Assembly: GCA_014896255.1 (NCBI GenBank)
Contig: JADBKT010000008.1
Span: 1 to 64,000, forward strand
Direction of reading: 5' to 3'
Source of the DNA: Hydrogenibacillus sp.
GTDB lineage: Bacteria > Bacillota > Bacilli > Thermicanales > DSM-22653
DNA: 64,000 nt
The notes below the pieces were generated by a model. That model did no database searches. It was not told the DNA's origin and saw only the letters and a program-made list of their open reading frames with translations. The position numbers and the translations under genes are program-made. Within the stretch, counting starts at the first letter, position 1. The number at the start of each line of letters is the position of its first letter. Positions 15,450 to 30,470 of this stretch are shown in pieces.

Positions 15450-17256
15450 GTGGTGCATCTGTCGATTGAACGATCTGATGTCGGGCGATCCGTCGAACGA
15501 CTGTCGGCGGCGTTGTTCGGGCCCAAGCGCGTCGCCGTCGTGGGCGCGTCACGCGATCCGAAAAAAATCGGTCATATCGTCGTCGACAATCTGCGTAAGG
15601 CGGGCTATCCGGGAGAGGTCATACCGGTCAACCCGAAGGGCGGCATGATCGCCGGAGCGGTGGCGGAGGAAAGCTTGACCGTCGCTTACGAACGCCACGG
15701 TGACATCGACCTCGCCGTCGTCGCCGTGCCGGCGCCGGCCGTGCCGGCGGTCGCCGAGGAAGCCGGGCGGATCGGCGTGCGGGCGCTTATCGTGCTCAGC
15801 GCCGGGTTTAAGGAAACGGGCCAAGAGGGTCGGGAACGCGAAGCAGCGCTCGTGCGCGCTAAAAGCCAGTACGGCATGCGCGTGCTCGGGCCGAACGTCA
15901 TCGGCGTGATCGATACGCACACGCCGCTCAACGCTTCTTTTGCCGCCGATTTTCCGGATGCCGGTGAAATCGCCGCCGTTTCGCAAAGCGGCGCGGTGCT
16001 CCTCAGCATGCTCGATTGGGCGAAGCGCGAGGGCATGGGTTTTTCCAGAATGCTCAGCATCGGCAACAAGGCCGACCTCGATGAAGCCGATCTGCTCCTC
16101 CTGCTCGAACCGGATGCGCAATCTCGCGTGATTTTGATGTATCTGGAGGATGTCAAAGACGGCCGGCGCTTTGTCGACATCGCTCGGCAGGTGACGACCC
16201 GAAAGCCGATCATCGTCCTCAAATCCGGAACGAGCGAACTGGGCATGCGAGCCGCTTTGTCGCACACGGGGGCGCTGGCCGGTTCGGATCGGGCGTATGA
16301 AGCGGCGTTTCGCCGTGCCGGCGTGATTCGCGCGCGATCGATGCAGGAGCTGTTTGATCTCGCTTGGGCGTTCCGCTCCCCGACCCGGCCGATGGGGCGG
16401 CGGGTGGCGGTGGTGACGAACGCCGGGGGCGGCGGCATTTTGACCGTCGATCAGCTGGATCGCGAGAAGCTGCGGATGGCTTCCTTGGGTCAGGAGACGA
16501 TCGAACGGTTGCGGACCGTCCTTCCGCCGGCGGCGAGCGTCCTCGGCCCCGTCGACGTGCTCGGAGACGCCCGCGCCGATCGATATGCGGCGGCGCTTCA
16601 GGCGGTTTTGGCCGATCCCGGCGTCGACAGCGCGATCGTCCTCCTTTGCCCGACGGCCGCGGCGGAGCCTGCGGCCACGGCGCAGGTGATCGTCGACGCT
16701 CAAGCGGCGCATCCGGACAAACCGTTGTTCGCCGTGCTCTTGGGTGGAGCGCAGATGGCGGAAGCGGAAATGATTTTGCGCCGGCGTCGGATTCCGACGT
16801 ATCCGTTTCCGGAACGGGCGGTGACGGCCCTCGCGCGGCTCACGGCACATGCGCTGAAAGGGCGCGCCCCGGCCTCCGATGCCGGGGATGGTCCGAGCGA
16901 TCCGGGAACGGATGGTCGGGCGGCCGACGAAACGTTCGTCGATGCGGCATCTCGTGCGACGGCGATCGAAGTGCTTCAGGCGGTGCGCGCCGACCGGCGA
17001 AAGGCCCTGCTCTCCGGAGAAGCGCTCCGGGTGCTGGAAGCGTACGGCGTTCCGACGGCCAAGGCCCATCTCGCGCGTTCGGCGGATGAAGCGGCGGCGT
17101 TCGCTCAGGCGATCGGCGGTCCGGTCGCGCTGAAGATCGCCTCACCGTCGATTCTGCACAAGACGGACATCGGCGGCGTGAAGCTGGGGCTTCGATCGGC
17201 GGAAGCCGTGCGCCGGGCGTACGCGGAGATCGTCGACGCGAGCGGCAGGCGGACCG
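15450..17256 (+). pseudogene. NDP-forming acyl-CoA synthetase (acetate-CoA ligase type), 3'-truncated
   Basis: About 600 residues are homologous. It starts at GTG 15450, with ggaaaggtg upstream. The CoA-binding domain (FGPKRVAVVGASRDPKKIGH), the succinyl-CoA-ligase-like domain with phospho-histidine loop SHTGALAGSD near residue 272, and the beginning of an ATP-grasp domain (SILHKTDIGGVKLGL) are visible. Homology ends near YAEIVDAS at about 17247; an intact protein should continue about 100 residues through the rest of the ATP-grasp fold. The frame then runs on to 17834 only as a shadow of the ABC transporter gene. Such enzymes interconvert acyl-CoA and acid plus ATP, or act as protein-acetylating relatives. 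Confidence 0.8.
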
Positions 17257-18009
17257 ATGATGTTGTTTCAGTTGATCGACGTGCGATATGCGGACGGCGG
17301 CGGCGAGCGCATCGCCGGCGTTTCGGGTTCGGTCGGGGAAGGGGGACGGCTCGCCGTCGTCGGGCCGTCGGGGGCGGGAAAATCGACGCTGCTTACCCTC
17401 ATGAACCGGTTGATCGACCCGACGGGCGGGTCGATCCTCTACCGCGGCAAGCGACTTACGGCATACGATCCTCGGGCGCTCAGGCGGGAAGTGGTGCTCG
17501 TGCCGCAGCGGCCGATCGCCCTTCCCGGCTCGGTGCGCGACAACGTCTGTTACGGCCGGCGACTCCACCGTCTGCCGTGTACGGAAGAGATTGCGGCGCG
17601 CTGGCTTTCGGCCGTCTGCCTGGCGCAAAACCTTTGGGATCACGAAGCAAAAACCCTCTCCGGCGGCGAGCTGGCCCGCCTGGCGCTGGCCAGGGCCTTG
17701 GCGCTGGAGCCGGTCGTCCTGCTCTTGGACGAAGTGACCGCCGCTTTGGACGTCCGCACCGCAGAGGCGATCGCCGATGCCCTCAGGGCGGTGCATGGCC
17801 GGCGCCGAACGACGATCGTGTTCGTGACCCATGATCTGGACTTCGTCCGCCGTCTGGCCGACCGGGTCTGGGTGATCGACGGCGGGCGGCTCGCGGAAGA
17901 TGCGGGCACGGGCGACTTTTTCGATCGCCCGCGCTCGTCCGCGGCCCGGGATTTGATCGGCGCCTGGCGGGCGCGCTCGGGCCATGCGGCTCAAGGCGCC
18001 GAGCGGTGA
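17257..18009 (+). CDS. fetA: FetA-type ABC exporter ATPase
   Basis: 250 residues, YbbL/FetA family, the ATPase partner of the FetB permease that follows. Walker A is GPSGAGKST near residue 38, the Q loop VLVPQRPI, the signature LSGGELARLALARAL, Walker B VVLLLDEVTAALD and the switch histidine FVTHD. In E. coli FetAB is linked to iron export and resistance to oxidative stress. The tandem ATGs at 17257/17260 directly follow the broken acyl-CoA synthetase, with only a weak ribosome site. The protein itself looks complete. Confidence 0.85.
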   Translation: MMLFQLIDVRYADGGGERIAGVSGSVGEGGRLAVVGPSGAGKSTLLTLMNRLIDPTGGSILYRGKRLTAYDPRALRREVVLVPQRPIALPGSVRDNVCYGRRLHRLPCTEEIAARWLSAVCLAQNLWDHEAKTLSGGELARLALARALALEPVVLLLDEVTAALDVRTAEAIADALRAVHGRRRTTIVFVTHDLDFVRRLADRVWVIDGGRLAEDAGTGDFFDRPRSSAARDLIGAWRARSGHAAQGAER

Positions 18010-18027
18010 ACAGGAGAAGGGGTGCAC

Positions 18028-18834
18028 ATGCCGGCCTTTTCGGACATCCTCACGGTTCCTTTGCTGGGCTTGGTGTTTATGGCGCTCGTGTTCATCATCG
18101 CACGTCGTTTTCGTTTGGGGCTCGACCGCGATATCGCGCTCGGCACGCTGCGCACCTTCGTGCAGCTGTTTGCCGTCGGGTTTCTCCTTTCGTGGCTTTT
18201 TCAGGCGCAGGGGACGGTGTGGATCGTCGTGCCGATCGTCGTGATGATCATGATCGCCGCCCACAACGCCCGCGGCAAAGCGGGCCGGCTTCGCGGCGCC
18301 TTTTGGCGCATCGCCGTCGCCCTCGCCGCGAGCGAAACGGTGGCCATGGCGCTGTTGCTCGGCCTGAACATCGTTCCGGCCACGGCGCCGTATGTGATCC
18401 CGCTGAGCGGCATGGTGATCGGAAACGCCATGGTCGTCGCCGGCCTGTTCTACAACCGGCTGCTCGCCGAACGGCGCAACCGGGAAGAGATGCTTTTGCT
18501 CCTGCTCAGTCTCGGCGCGGATCGCCGGGAGGCGTACCGGCAGATCGGGATGGATGCGGTGAAAGCGGCCATGGTGCCGAGCATCGACGCGCTGAAGACG
18601 GTCGGCCTCGTCCAACTCCCGGGAATGATGACGGGGATGATCGTCGCCGGGGCATCGCCGCTCGAAGCGGTCGGTTATCAAATTCTCATCATGTACGCCA
18701 TCGCCGGCGCCGCGGCGGTGACGGCGATCGCCCTGTACCTGTTGTCTCTGTCGCTCTTGTTTACGCCGGCGCACCAATTCAAAGCACTGCCGGCGGAGGT
18801 TCGCCGTCCGCGCTTGAGCGCGCGAAAGCGTTGA
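18028..18834 (+). CDS. fetB: FetB-type ABC exporter permease
   Basis: 268 residues, YbbM/FetB (UPF0014) family, with about seven hydrophobic segments, for example VPLLGLVFMALVFIIARRF at the N-terminus and VTAIALYLLSLSLLF at the C-terminus. Family motifs GMVIGNAMVVAGLFYNRL and GLVQLPGMMTGMIVAGASPL are present. ATG 18028 is preferred, with aggagaagg seven to ten bases upstream; GTG 18022 is a possible alternative. It is 18 bases downstream of fetA and surely co-transcribed. It converges on rocD. Confidence 0.87.
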   Translation: MPAFSDILTVPLLGLVFMALVFIIARRFRLGLDRDIALGTLRTFVQLFAVGFLLSWLFQAQGTVWIVVPIVVMIMIAAHNARGKAGRLRGAFWRIAVALAASETVAMALLLGLNIVPATAPYVIPLSGMVIGNAMVVAGLFYNRLLAERRNREEMLLLLLSLGADRREAYRQIGMDAVKAAMVPSIDALKTVGLVQLPGMMTGMIVAGASPLEAVGYQILIMYAIAGAAAVTAIALYLLSLSLLFTPAHQFKALPAEVRRPRLSARKR

Positions 18835-18892
18835 CGTCGCGCCGCTTGGCGTACGTCCCTTTCGCGCCTCGCCCATGCCGCGTGGCCGTCAC

Positions 18893-20107
18893 TTAACGAT
18901 GGGCTGCCTCGGCGTCGGAAAACACGTCCCGAATGCGCTCCAGCGCCCAGTCGAGCTCTTCTTTCGTGATGACGAGCGGCGGAGCGAAGCGCAGCGTGCG
19001 TTCATGCGTTTCTTTGCAAAGAAGACCCTTCGCTTTGAGCTTTTCGGCGTACGGACGGGCCGGTACGGTGAGCTCCATGCCGATGAGCAGTCCCTTGCCG
19101 CGCACTTCCTTGATGTGCGGGTGGCGGATGCGCTTCAACGCGTCCATGAAATACGCGCCCAATGCTCGGGCCCGCTCGGGGAGCCGTTCGTTTTCGATCA
19201 CGTCCAAGGCGGCGACGGCTACGGCGCAGGCGAGCGGATTGCCTCCGAAGGTGGAGCCGTGGGAGCCGGGGTTGAAAACGTCCAAGATCTCTTTGTCGGC
19301 GGCCACGGCCGAGACGGGGAACACGCCGCCGCCGAGCGCCTTGCCGAGGATGTAGACGTCCGGGACGACGCCTTCCCAATCGCAGGCAAAACGTCGGCCG
19401 GTGCGCCCGAGGCCGGTCTGGATCTCGTCGGCGATGAACAACACGTTGTGCCGTTTGCACGTTTCGTAGGCTTGACGCAGGTAACCGTCCGGCGGGACGA
19501 TGACGCCGGCCTCGCCTTGGATCGGCTCGACGAGAAACGCCACGGTGCGCGGGGTGATCGCCGCTTCGAGGGCTTGGACGTCGCCGTACGGGATGACGGT
19601 GAAGCCCGGCGTAAACGGGCCGAATCCTGCGCGGTATTCGTCTTCCGAAGAAAACGAAATGATCGTCGTCGTCCGCCCGTGGAAGTTGTGGGCGCACACG
19701 ATGATCTCCGCCGCGTTTTCCGGGACGCCTTTTTTCCAGTAGCCCCATCGGCGGGCCGCTTTGATCGCCGTTTCCACCGCTTCGGCGCCGGTGTTCATCG
19801 GCAGGATCATCGATTTGCCCGTCAGCTTGGCGAGTTTTTCGGAAAACGGGCCGAGCCGGTCGTTGTGAAACGCCCGGGAGGTCAAGGTGAGGCGGTCGGC
19901 CTGCGCTTTTAAGGCGGCGATGATCGCGGGGTGCCGGTGTCCTTGATTCACCGCCGAGTAAGCGCTCAACATGTCCATGTAGCGGTTCCCTTCGACGTCT
20001 TCGACCCATACCCCTTCCGCGTACGCGATGACCACCGGCAGCGGATGATAGTTGTGGGCGCCGTACGTTTCCGTCTGCCGGATCAACTGCTCCGTTCGGC
20101 TGCTCAT
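18893..20107 (-). CDS. rocD: Ornithine aminotransferase
   Basis: 404 residues. It transfers the delta-amino group of ornithine to 2-oxoglutarate, giving glutamate semialdehyde (P5C), which RocA then oxidises. Class III aminotransferase features: [18 protein letters not shown] (PLP phosphate site), [22 protein letters not shown], and the Schiff-base lysine in [17 protein letters not shown] near residue 255, with [16 protein letters not shown] 20107 has aaaggggg six bases upstream. It is transcribed alone and is 12 kb from fadM-rocA, so the arginine/proline genes are split in this genome. Confidence 0.93.
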   Translation of the reverse strand: MSSRTEQLIRQTETYGAHNYHPLPVVIAYAEGVWVEDVEGNRYMDMLSAYSAVNQGHRHPAIIAALKAQADRLTLTSRAFHNDRLGPFSEKLAKLTGKSMILPMNTGAEAVETAIKAARRWGYWKKGVPENAAEIIVCAHNFHGRTTTIISFSSEDEYRAGFGPFTPGFTVIPYGDVQALEAAITPRTVAFLVEPIQGEAGVIVPPDGYLRQAYETCKRHNVLFIADEIQTGLGRTGRRFACDWEGVVPDVYILGKALGGGVFPVSAVAADKEILDVFNPGSHGSTFGGNPLACAVAVAALDVIENERLPERARALGAYFMDALKRIRHPHIKEVRGKGLLIGMELTVPARPYAEKLKAKGLLCKETHERTLRFAPPLVITKEELDWALERIRDVFSDAEAAHR

Positions 20108-20342
20108 GTTCATCCCCCTTTGCGTGGCCGCATGCGCGAATGCGTCCATACGTTCAAGATCTCCTCCGTCTCAAAGATATCGGAGTGTCTTCGTTCAATC
20201 AAGGGTTCGATCGATCGTTGTCTTCGATCGGGCATCGCCATGGACGCTCAAAAAACTTGCACGCCGACAGGAACGAAGCGGACTTGTGTCGAACGGTTCA
20301 TGATGGCGAGTCACGATGCCAGACACCATGAGGAGGCCGGAC

Positions 20343-22151
20343 ATGATCGAACCATTGCGCCCGATGCGCCTGCGGCCGCCGTCCGCCGAGGAGCGCGCGG
20401 CGCTCATCCGCGTCGCCCGTCGGGAAGCGCCGGCGGACGTCTGGCTGCGCGGCGGAACGGTGCTCAACGTCTACACCGGGGAATGGCTGAGGGCGGAAGT
20501 CGCGCTGCACGGGCGGTGGATCGCCTACGTCGGGCCCGAGGCACCCCATCACGGGGAGACGACGGAGATCGTCGACGTCTCCGACCGCGTGCTCGTGCCG
20601 GGCTATATCGAACCGCACGCCCATCCGTTTCAGCTCTATCATCCGTACACGCTGGCCGACTTCGCCCTGAAGCACGGGACGACGGTGCTCATCGCGGACA
20701 ACATGGTGCTCTTTCACGCGCTCGAGCTGGAGGCCTGGCAGGCGTTCATGGCGGCGATGTCGACGCATCCGGTCAAACTCTTGTGGTGGGCGCGGACGAC
20801 GCCGCAAGCGCACGATCAGCGCCTCCAAGCCCGTTACACGCCGTCTGCGCTGAAAGCGCTCGCCGCATCGCCATACGTCGTGCAGGCCGGCGAACTCACC
20901 GACTTTCTGCCGCTTACCGCCGGCGATCCGGACGCGCTCGCGCGGCTTTCGCCGTTTCTTGCGCGCGGCCTCCGGGTGGAAAGCCACGCCCCCGGGGCGT
21001 CTTACGAGACGCTGCTTCGCCTCGTGCTGGCCGGGGCGACGGCGGATCACGAGGCGATCAACGGGGAAGAGCTCATGAGCCGCCTGCGCCTCGGGCTCTA
21101 CACGCCCCTTCGCCATTCGTCGATTCGCCCGGACCTTCCGGAACTCCTGCAGACGGCGCTGGACGTGCCGGCGGCCTGGACGCGGATGACGCTCACCACC
21201 GACGGCTCGACGCCGCCGTTTTTGCGGGACGGGCTGATCGATCATCTCATCGCCGTGGCCATCGAGAGCGGATTTTCGCCGGCGTGGGCCTATCGCCTGG
21301 CGACGGCCAACGCCGCCGAGTATTACCGATTGGACGACGTACTCGGCGCCGTCGCCCCGGGGCGGCTCGCCGACGTGAACATCCTCGAAGATCCGTGCCG
21401 CCCGACGCCGATCGAGACGTGGATCGAAGGGCGCCGGCAGTCGAAGGCGCATCGGGAACCGTTCGACGGGTCGACGGTCATGCGGACGGCGCCGAATGCC
21501 GCGCGCGTGGAAGTTTCGCCTTCCGCCTCCGCCTTCTTCCGTCTGGCGCCGCTTACGGCGGACGACTTGATTCCGCGTTGGACTGCGGACGATCCGTATC
21601 CGCTCATCCGCCTGCGGAGCGATGTGATTACCGTCGTCGAACCCCAAAAACTCCCGCGCTCCGGCGAGCGGGTCGATTTTGCGTCCTTGGGGGACGACGT
21701 GCACATCGCCGCGCTCATCGATCAGGCCGGGCGGTGGGTGACGGCGGCATTGGTGGCCGGCCTCGGAGCGGGGCCGCTCACCGTCGCTTCGACATACACG
21801 GCGAGCGGCGACGTGCTCGTCTTTGCGCGTCGGCCGGAGGAGGCGCTTTCGGCTTACCGGGAAATCGTCGAACGCCCGGGCATTTTGTGGCGGACCGGCG
21901 ATCGTGCGGGACATCTTTCGCTTCCGCTGTTCGGGCGGATGAGCGATCTTCCGATGGAGGCGTTGATCGACGTTTCGGGGCGTTTTGTCGAGGCGATGCG
22001 CGAAGCCGGTTTTCGGCACCGCGACCCGATCTATACCTTATTGTTCATGTCATCGACGCACCTGCCGCGGGTACGGCTGACCGCCAGAGGGGTGTTGTCG
22101 ATCAAAGACGGCGCGGTGCTCATCCCGTCCCAGCCGCTTTCAGCCGTGTAA
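20343..22151 (+). CDS. yerA: YerA-type adenine deaminase-like amidohydrolase
   Basis: 602 residues, adenine deaminase / amidohydrolase superfamily. The metal-binding motif is PGYIEPHAHPF near residue 95, later GLRVESHAPGAS and LTTDGST, and the C-terminal adenine-deaminase-like domain ends ARGVLSIKDGAVLIPSQPL. Enzymes of this group deaminate adenine to hypoxanthine, but YerA-type members diverge from AdeC and the substrate is not proven. ATG 20343 follows gaggagg. It opens the yerA-yerB-yerC-pcrA-ligA order known from B. subtilis. Confidence 0.85.
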   Translation: MIEPLRPMRLRPPSAEERAALIRVARREAPADVWLRGGTVLNVYTGEWLRAEVALHGRWIAYVGPEAPHHGETTEIVDVSDRVLVPGYIEPHAHPFQLYHPYTLADFALKHGTTVLIADNMVLFHALELEAWQAFMAAMSTHPVKLLWWARTTPQAHDQRLQARYTPSALKALAASPYVVQAGELTDFLPLTAGDPDALARLSPFLARGLRVESHAPGASYETLLRLVLAGATADHEAINGEELMSRLRLGLYTPLRHSSIRPDLPELLQTALDVPAAWTRMTLTTDGSTPPFLRDGLIDHLIAVAIESGFSPAWAYRLATANAAEYYRLDDVLGAVAPGRLADVNILEDPCRPTPIETWIEGRRQSKAHREPFDGSTVMRTAPNAARVEVSPSASAFFRLAPLTADDLIPRWTADDPYPLIRLRSDVITVVEPQKLPRSGERVDFASLGDDVHIAALIDQAGRWVTAALVAGLGAGPLTVASTYTASGDVLVFARRPEEALSAYREIVERPGILWRTGDRAGHLSLPLFGRMSDLPMEALIDVSGRFVEAMREAGFRHRDPIYTLLFMSSTHLPRVRLTARGVLSIKDGAVLIPSQPLSAV

Positions 22152-22198
22152 AAAACCGCGACGGCGCGTGAAAGCCGCCCGTGAGAGGAGAGACGAAC

Positions 22199-23302
22199 AT
22201 GACGCGAAGTGCACAGCGCAAGCGAGCCTACCGGTGGCTGGGACCGCTCTTGTTGGGCATCGGCCTGGTGCTGCTCGGAGCCTGCCAGTCCAAACCGGCG
22301 TCGACGGATGAAACCGCACCGATGGACGACACGCGTTCGACGGACGACACGTCGACGTTGAATGAACCGGATTCGACCGCCGGCGGCAAAAACTTGCCAT
22401 ACGTCGCACCGCTCACCGGCGAACCGACGGCGACCTCGCCGGATCGCCGGGCGTTCATGGTGATCATCGAAAACAGTCCCGCCGCCCGTCCGCAGTCCGG
22501 CCTGAATCAGGCAGACGTCGTCTATGAAGTGCTCGTCGAAGGCGGCATCACCCGCTTTGCGGCGTTTTTCCAGAGCATGTACCCGAAGACGGTCGGACCT
22601 GTCCGCAGCATTCGACCGTATTTCATCCAGCTGGCCACAGGGTACGATGCGGTCATGGCGCACGCCGGAGGTAGCCCCGAAGCTTTGCGCACGATCGCGA
22701 ACCAAGGGTTGCCGAGTTTGAACGGCGTGCTCGGTGAAGCGGATCCGTATTTCTGGCGTTCTCAGTTCCGCAAGAGGCCGCACAACTTGTATACCGACTT
22801 CGATCATTTGAATCAGATGTCGGAGAAGAAAAAAATGCGCATGACAGGGAACTTGCCCGGTTTTCGTTTTGACGACGAACCGCTGAAAGGCGGTTCCGGC
22901 GCATCGGCGACGACGATCGACATCCGCTACAATGCCGACTATCGCGTAGGTTTTGCGTACGACGCCCAAACCAAACAGTATGCGCGGTCGATCAACGGTC
23001 AGCCGCATACCGATCTGGAAAGCGGCGAGGTGTTGACGGCGACGAACGTGCTCGTCATCGCCGCCAAGCACCGCGTTTTGGACAACGAGGGGCGGCTGGC
23101 GATCGACCTGTCGAGCGGCGGCCAGGGGACGTTCTTCACCCGCGGACGCGCCGTGCCCGTCAGCTGGCAGAACGTTCAGGGGATCATCCGCGCGTATACC
23201 GAAGACCGCGCCGAGGTCGCGTACGCCCCGGGGCGGACGTGGGTCGAGATCGTGCCGGACGTCGGCGCGACGGTCACCTATCAAGGCGATGCGTCGCGGT
23301 AG
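22199..23302 (+). CDS. yerB: YerB-type lipoprotein (DUF3048)
   Basis: 367 residues. A signal peptide ends in lipobox LVLLGAC (Cys near residue 28), then an Asp/Ser/Thr-rich linker. Two DUF3048 regions follow: IIENSPAARPQSGLNQADVV, FFQSMYPKTVGPVRSIRPY and VMAHAGGSPEA in the N-terminal half; and the C-terminal half with GQGTFFTRGRAVPVSWQ and YAPGRTWVEIVP. The function of the family is unknown, but it is always membrane-anchored outside the cell. ATG 22199 has agaggag eight bases upstream and lies 47 bases after yerA. Confidence 0.88.
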   Translation: MTRSAQRKRAYRWLGPLLLGIGLVLLGACQSKPASTDETAPMDDTRSTDDTSTLNEPDSTAGGKNLPYVAPLTGEPTATSPDRRAFMVIIENSPAARPQSGLNQADVVYEVLVEGGITRFAAFFQSMYPKTVGPVRSIRPYFIQLATGYDAVMAHAGGSPEALRTIANQGLPSLNGVLGEADPYFWRSQFRKRPHNLYTDFDHLNQMSEKKKMRMTGNLPGFRFDDEPLKGGSGASATTIDIRYNADYRVGFAYDAQTKQYARSINGQPHTDLESGEVLTATNVLVIAAKHRVLDNEGRLAIDLSSGGQGTFFTRGRAVPVSWQNVQGIIRAYTEDRAEVAYAPGRTWVEIVPDVGATVTYQGDASR

Positions 23303-23325
23303 TGCACGCGGTGCTTCTGTGACGT

Positions 23326-23354
23326 TTTACAAAACTAAAGGATTGAAGTATAAT
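23326..23354 (+). promoter_or_regulatory. Sigma-A promoter of yerC
   Basis: tttaca (23326-23331), 17 bases, then a perfect tataat (23349-23354), only 44 bases before the yerC start codon. It is one of the best vegetative promoters in the window and separates yerC from the upstream yerA-yerB unit. Confidence 0.75.
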
Positions 23355-23397
23355 GGCATCGGGTTCAACCATCGGTTCGGCTGAGGAGGTTGACGCG

Positions 23398-23892
23398 ATG
23401 CGTCTGGAAAAACTCAAGCCGTACGGCATCGATCTGTTGTTCGATGCGATCTTGACGCTCAAGACGCCGGAAGAGTGTTATGCGTTTTTTGACGATCTGT
23501 GCACGATCAATGAGCTGAAAGCGTTCGGTCAACGGCTGATGGTGGCGAAGATGTTGCGAGAAGGGGAAACGTATGCCGTCATCGAAGCAAAGACGGGGGC
23601 GTCGACGGCGACCATCTCGCGGGTGAAGCGCAGCCTGCATTTCGGCAACGACGGTTACGAACTCGCCTTCAACCGTTTGGCGGAACAAGGCAAACTGCCG
23701 CCGGGCGGGAAGGCGGGCGCCGGCGAACGGGCGCACGGCGCATCGTCGGGTGCATCGTCGGGCGTACGGAGCGCATCATCGGCGGCACCCGTTCCGACGG
23801 CGGGGGAAACGGCGAAAGCGCACGATTCGTCTCGCGAGACCGGAGCCCATGCGGATGATCCGGCGAACGCGATGTTCTCCGGCAGTCCATGA
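23398..23892 (+). CDS. yerC: YerC/YecD family TrpR-like DNA-binding protein with long C-terminal tail
   Basis: 164 residues; ATG 23398 follows gaggagg. Residues 1-95 are the TrpR-like helix-turn-helix domain (TPEECYAFFDDLCTINELKA, QRLMVAKMLREGETYAVIEA, GASTATISRVKRSLHFGNDG). Relatives end near residue 100. Here the remaining 65 residues form an Ala/Ser/Gly-rich tail with repeats (HGASSGASSGVRSASSAAP), probably disordered. YerC-type proteins are DNA-binding regulators in Bacillus with an imperfectly known target set. A terminator follows, so the gene is probably expressed as a single unit. Confidence 0.88.
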   Translation: MRLEKLKPYGIDLLFDAILTLKTPEECYAFFDDLCTINELKAFGQRLMVAKMLREGETYAVIEAKTGASTATISRVKRSLHFGNDGYELAFNRLAEQGKLPPGGKAGAGERAHGASSGASSGVRSASSAAPVPTAGETAKAHDSSRETGAHADDPANAMFSGSP

Positions 23893-23931
23893 TCGGAACG
23901 GCACTCAGCGCGCCTTTGGAAGGCGTATACG

Positions 23932-23973
23932 GCGGACTCGGATTCGGCCCCTTAAGGCGGGTCCGCTTTTTTT
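23932..23973 (+). terminator. Rho-independent terminator after yerC
   Basis: Stem gcggac / gtccgc (23932-23937 with 23961-23966), extended by internal GC pairing, followed at once by seven T residues. It lies 40 bases after the yerC stop and 50 bases before pcrA. Confidence 0.8.
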
Positions 23974-24022
23974 GTGCCTATGGATCATGTACAATAGTGC
24001 AAACGGAAAGCGAGGCGGGCGG

Positions 24023-29588
<5,566 letters not shown>

Positions 29589-29634
29589 CTGACGAGTGTT
29601 TCGCCATTCACCGTCCGATCTCCGAACGCCAGAA

Positions 29635-29680
29635 CGCCCCCACGCGCGCCGATCCCGGCGCCGGTGGGGGCGTACGTTTT
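29635..29680 (+). terminator. Rho-independent terminator after camS
   Basis: A perfect nine-base stem cgcccccac / gtgggggcg (29635-29643 and 29664-29672) with a GC-rich loop, then tacgtttt. It ends the pcrA-ligA-camS operon and lies before the convergent wrbA gene. Confidence 0.75.
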
Positions 29681-29752
29681 GGGCAGGCCACGTCGTCGAG
29701 CCAGTATGAGCGGTTGAGTCGGCGGGGCAGCGTTTCGGAAGCGGGCCGCCGG

Positions 29753-30358
29753 CTAGGCGTTCGATTTTAAACGTTTCGCGATGTCGATCGCCCGCCGCAC
29801 CTGGTGTTCCACGGCCTGGAAGGCGGCGTCCGGGATGGTGCCGTCGTCGGTCGCGACGACGCTCGTTCCGTAGGGGTTTCCGCCGGCGGCAAAAACAGCC
29901 GGATCGGTGTACCCCGGGGTGACGACGATCGCGCCCCAGTGATAGGCCGTCGTGTAGAGCGAAAGGAGCGTCGCTTCTTGACCGCCGTGCGTGTTTTGGG
30001 CCGAGGTCATCGCCGTGACCACTTTGTTCACGAGCTTTCCTTGGGCGAACAAGCCGCCGGTGGTGTCGAGGAATTGCTTCATTTGGGAGGAGACATTGCC
30101 GTAGCGGGTCGGGGTGGACAAGACGATGACGTCTGCCCATTCCAGATCCTCCACGCGGGCGATCGGCACGTCCTGCGTCGCGTCGACGTGTTTCTGCCAG
30201 GCGGGGTTCTTGGCGATCGCTTCCGGCGGAGCGAGTTCCGGGACTTTGGCCAGGCGCGTCTCGGCGCCGACGGATTGGGCCGCGCGTTCGGCGGTCTGGG
30301 CCAGGCGATAATTCGTTCCTGTGGCGCTGTAATAGATGACGGCCACGCGTACGCTCAT
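29753..30358 (-). CDS. wrbA: WrbA-type NAD(P)H:quinone oxidoreductase (flavodoxin fold)
   Basis: 201 residues. The FMN phosphate loop YYSATGTNYRLAQ is at the N-terminus; STPTRYGNVSSQMKQFLDTT near residue 75 and AMTSAQNTHGGQEATLLSLY near residue 110 are the WrbA family signatures, with HWGAIVVTPGYTD. WrbA enzymes perform two-electron reduction of quinones and so limit oxidative stress. ATG 30358 follows aaaggagc. It is transcribed alone and converges on camS. Confidence 0.93.
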   Translation of the reverse strand: MSVRVAVIYYSATGTNYRLAQTAERAAQSVGAETRLAKVPELAPPEAIAKNPAWQKHVDATQDVPIARVEDLEWADVIVLSTPTRYGNVSSQMKQFLDTTGGLFAQGKLVNKVVTAMTSAQNTHGGQEATLLSLYTTAYHWGAIVVTPGYTDPAVFAAGGNPYGTSVVATDDGTIPDAAFQAVEHQVRRAIDIAKRLKSNA

Positions 30359-30470
30359 GCGGTCGGCTCCTTTCATCACAAAAGTGTGTCGCGCGGAAGG
30401 ACGCTCGGTCGGCGTCCCGGGACGACAGGTTCAGCTTAACCGAGGATCTGATCAAAATCAAGCATATAAA

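Noticed and set aside
17257-18834. FetAB as the missing transporter for the PhnD-like protein
   Set aside because: The ATPase and permease belong to the FetA/FetB exporter family, which works without a binding protein, and lie 16 kb away.
23700-23880. Repeat array or CRISPR-like pattern in the 3' part of yerC
   Set aside because: The near-repeats are short (about 11 bases), irregular and encode the low-complexity protein tail.
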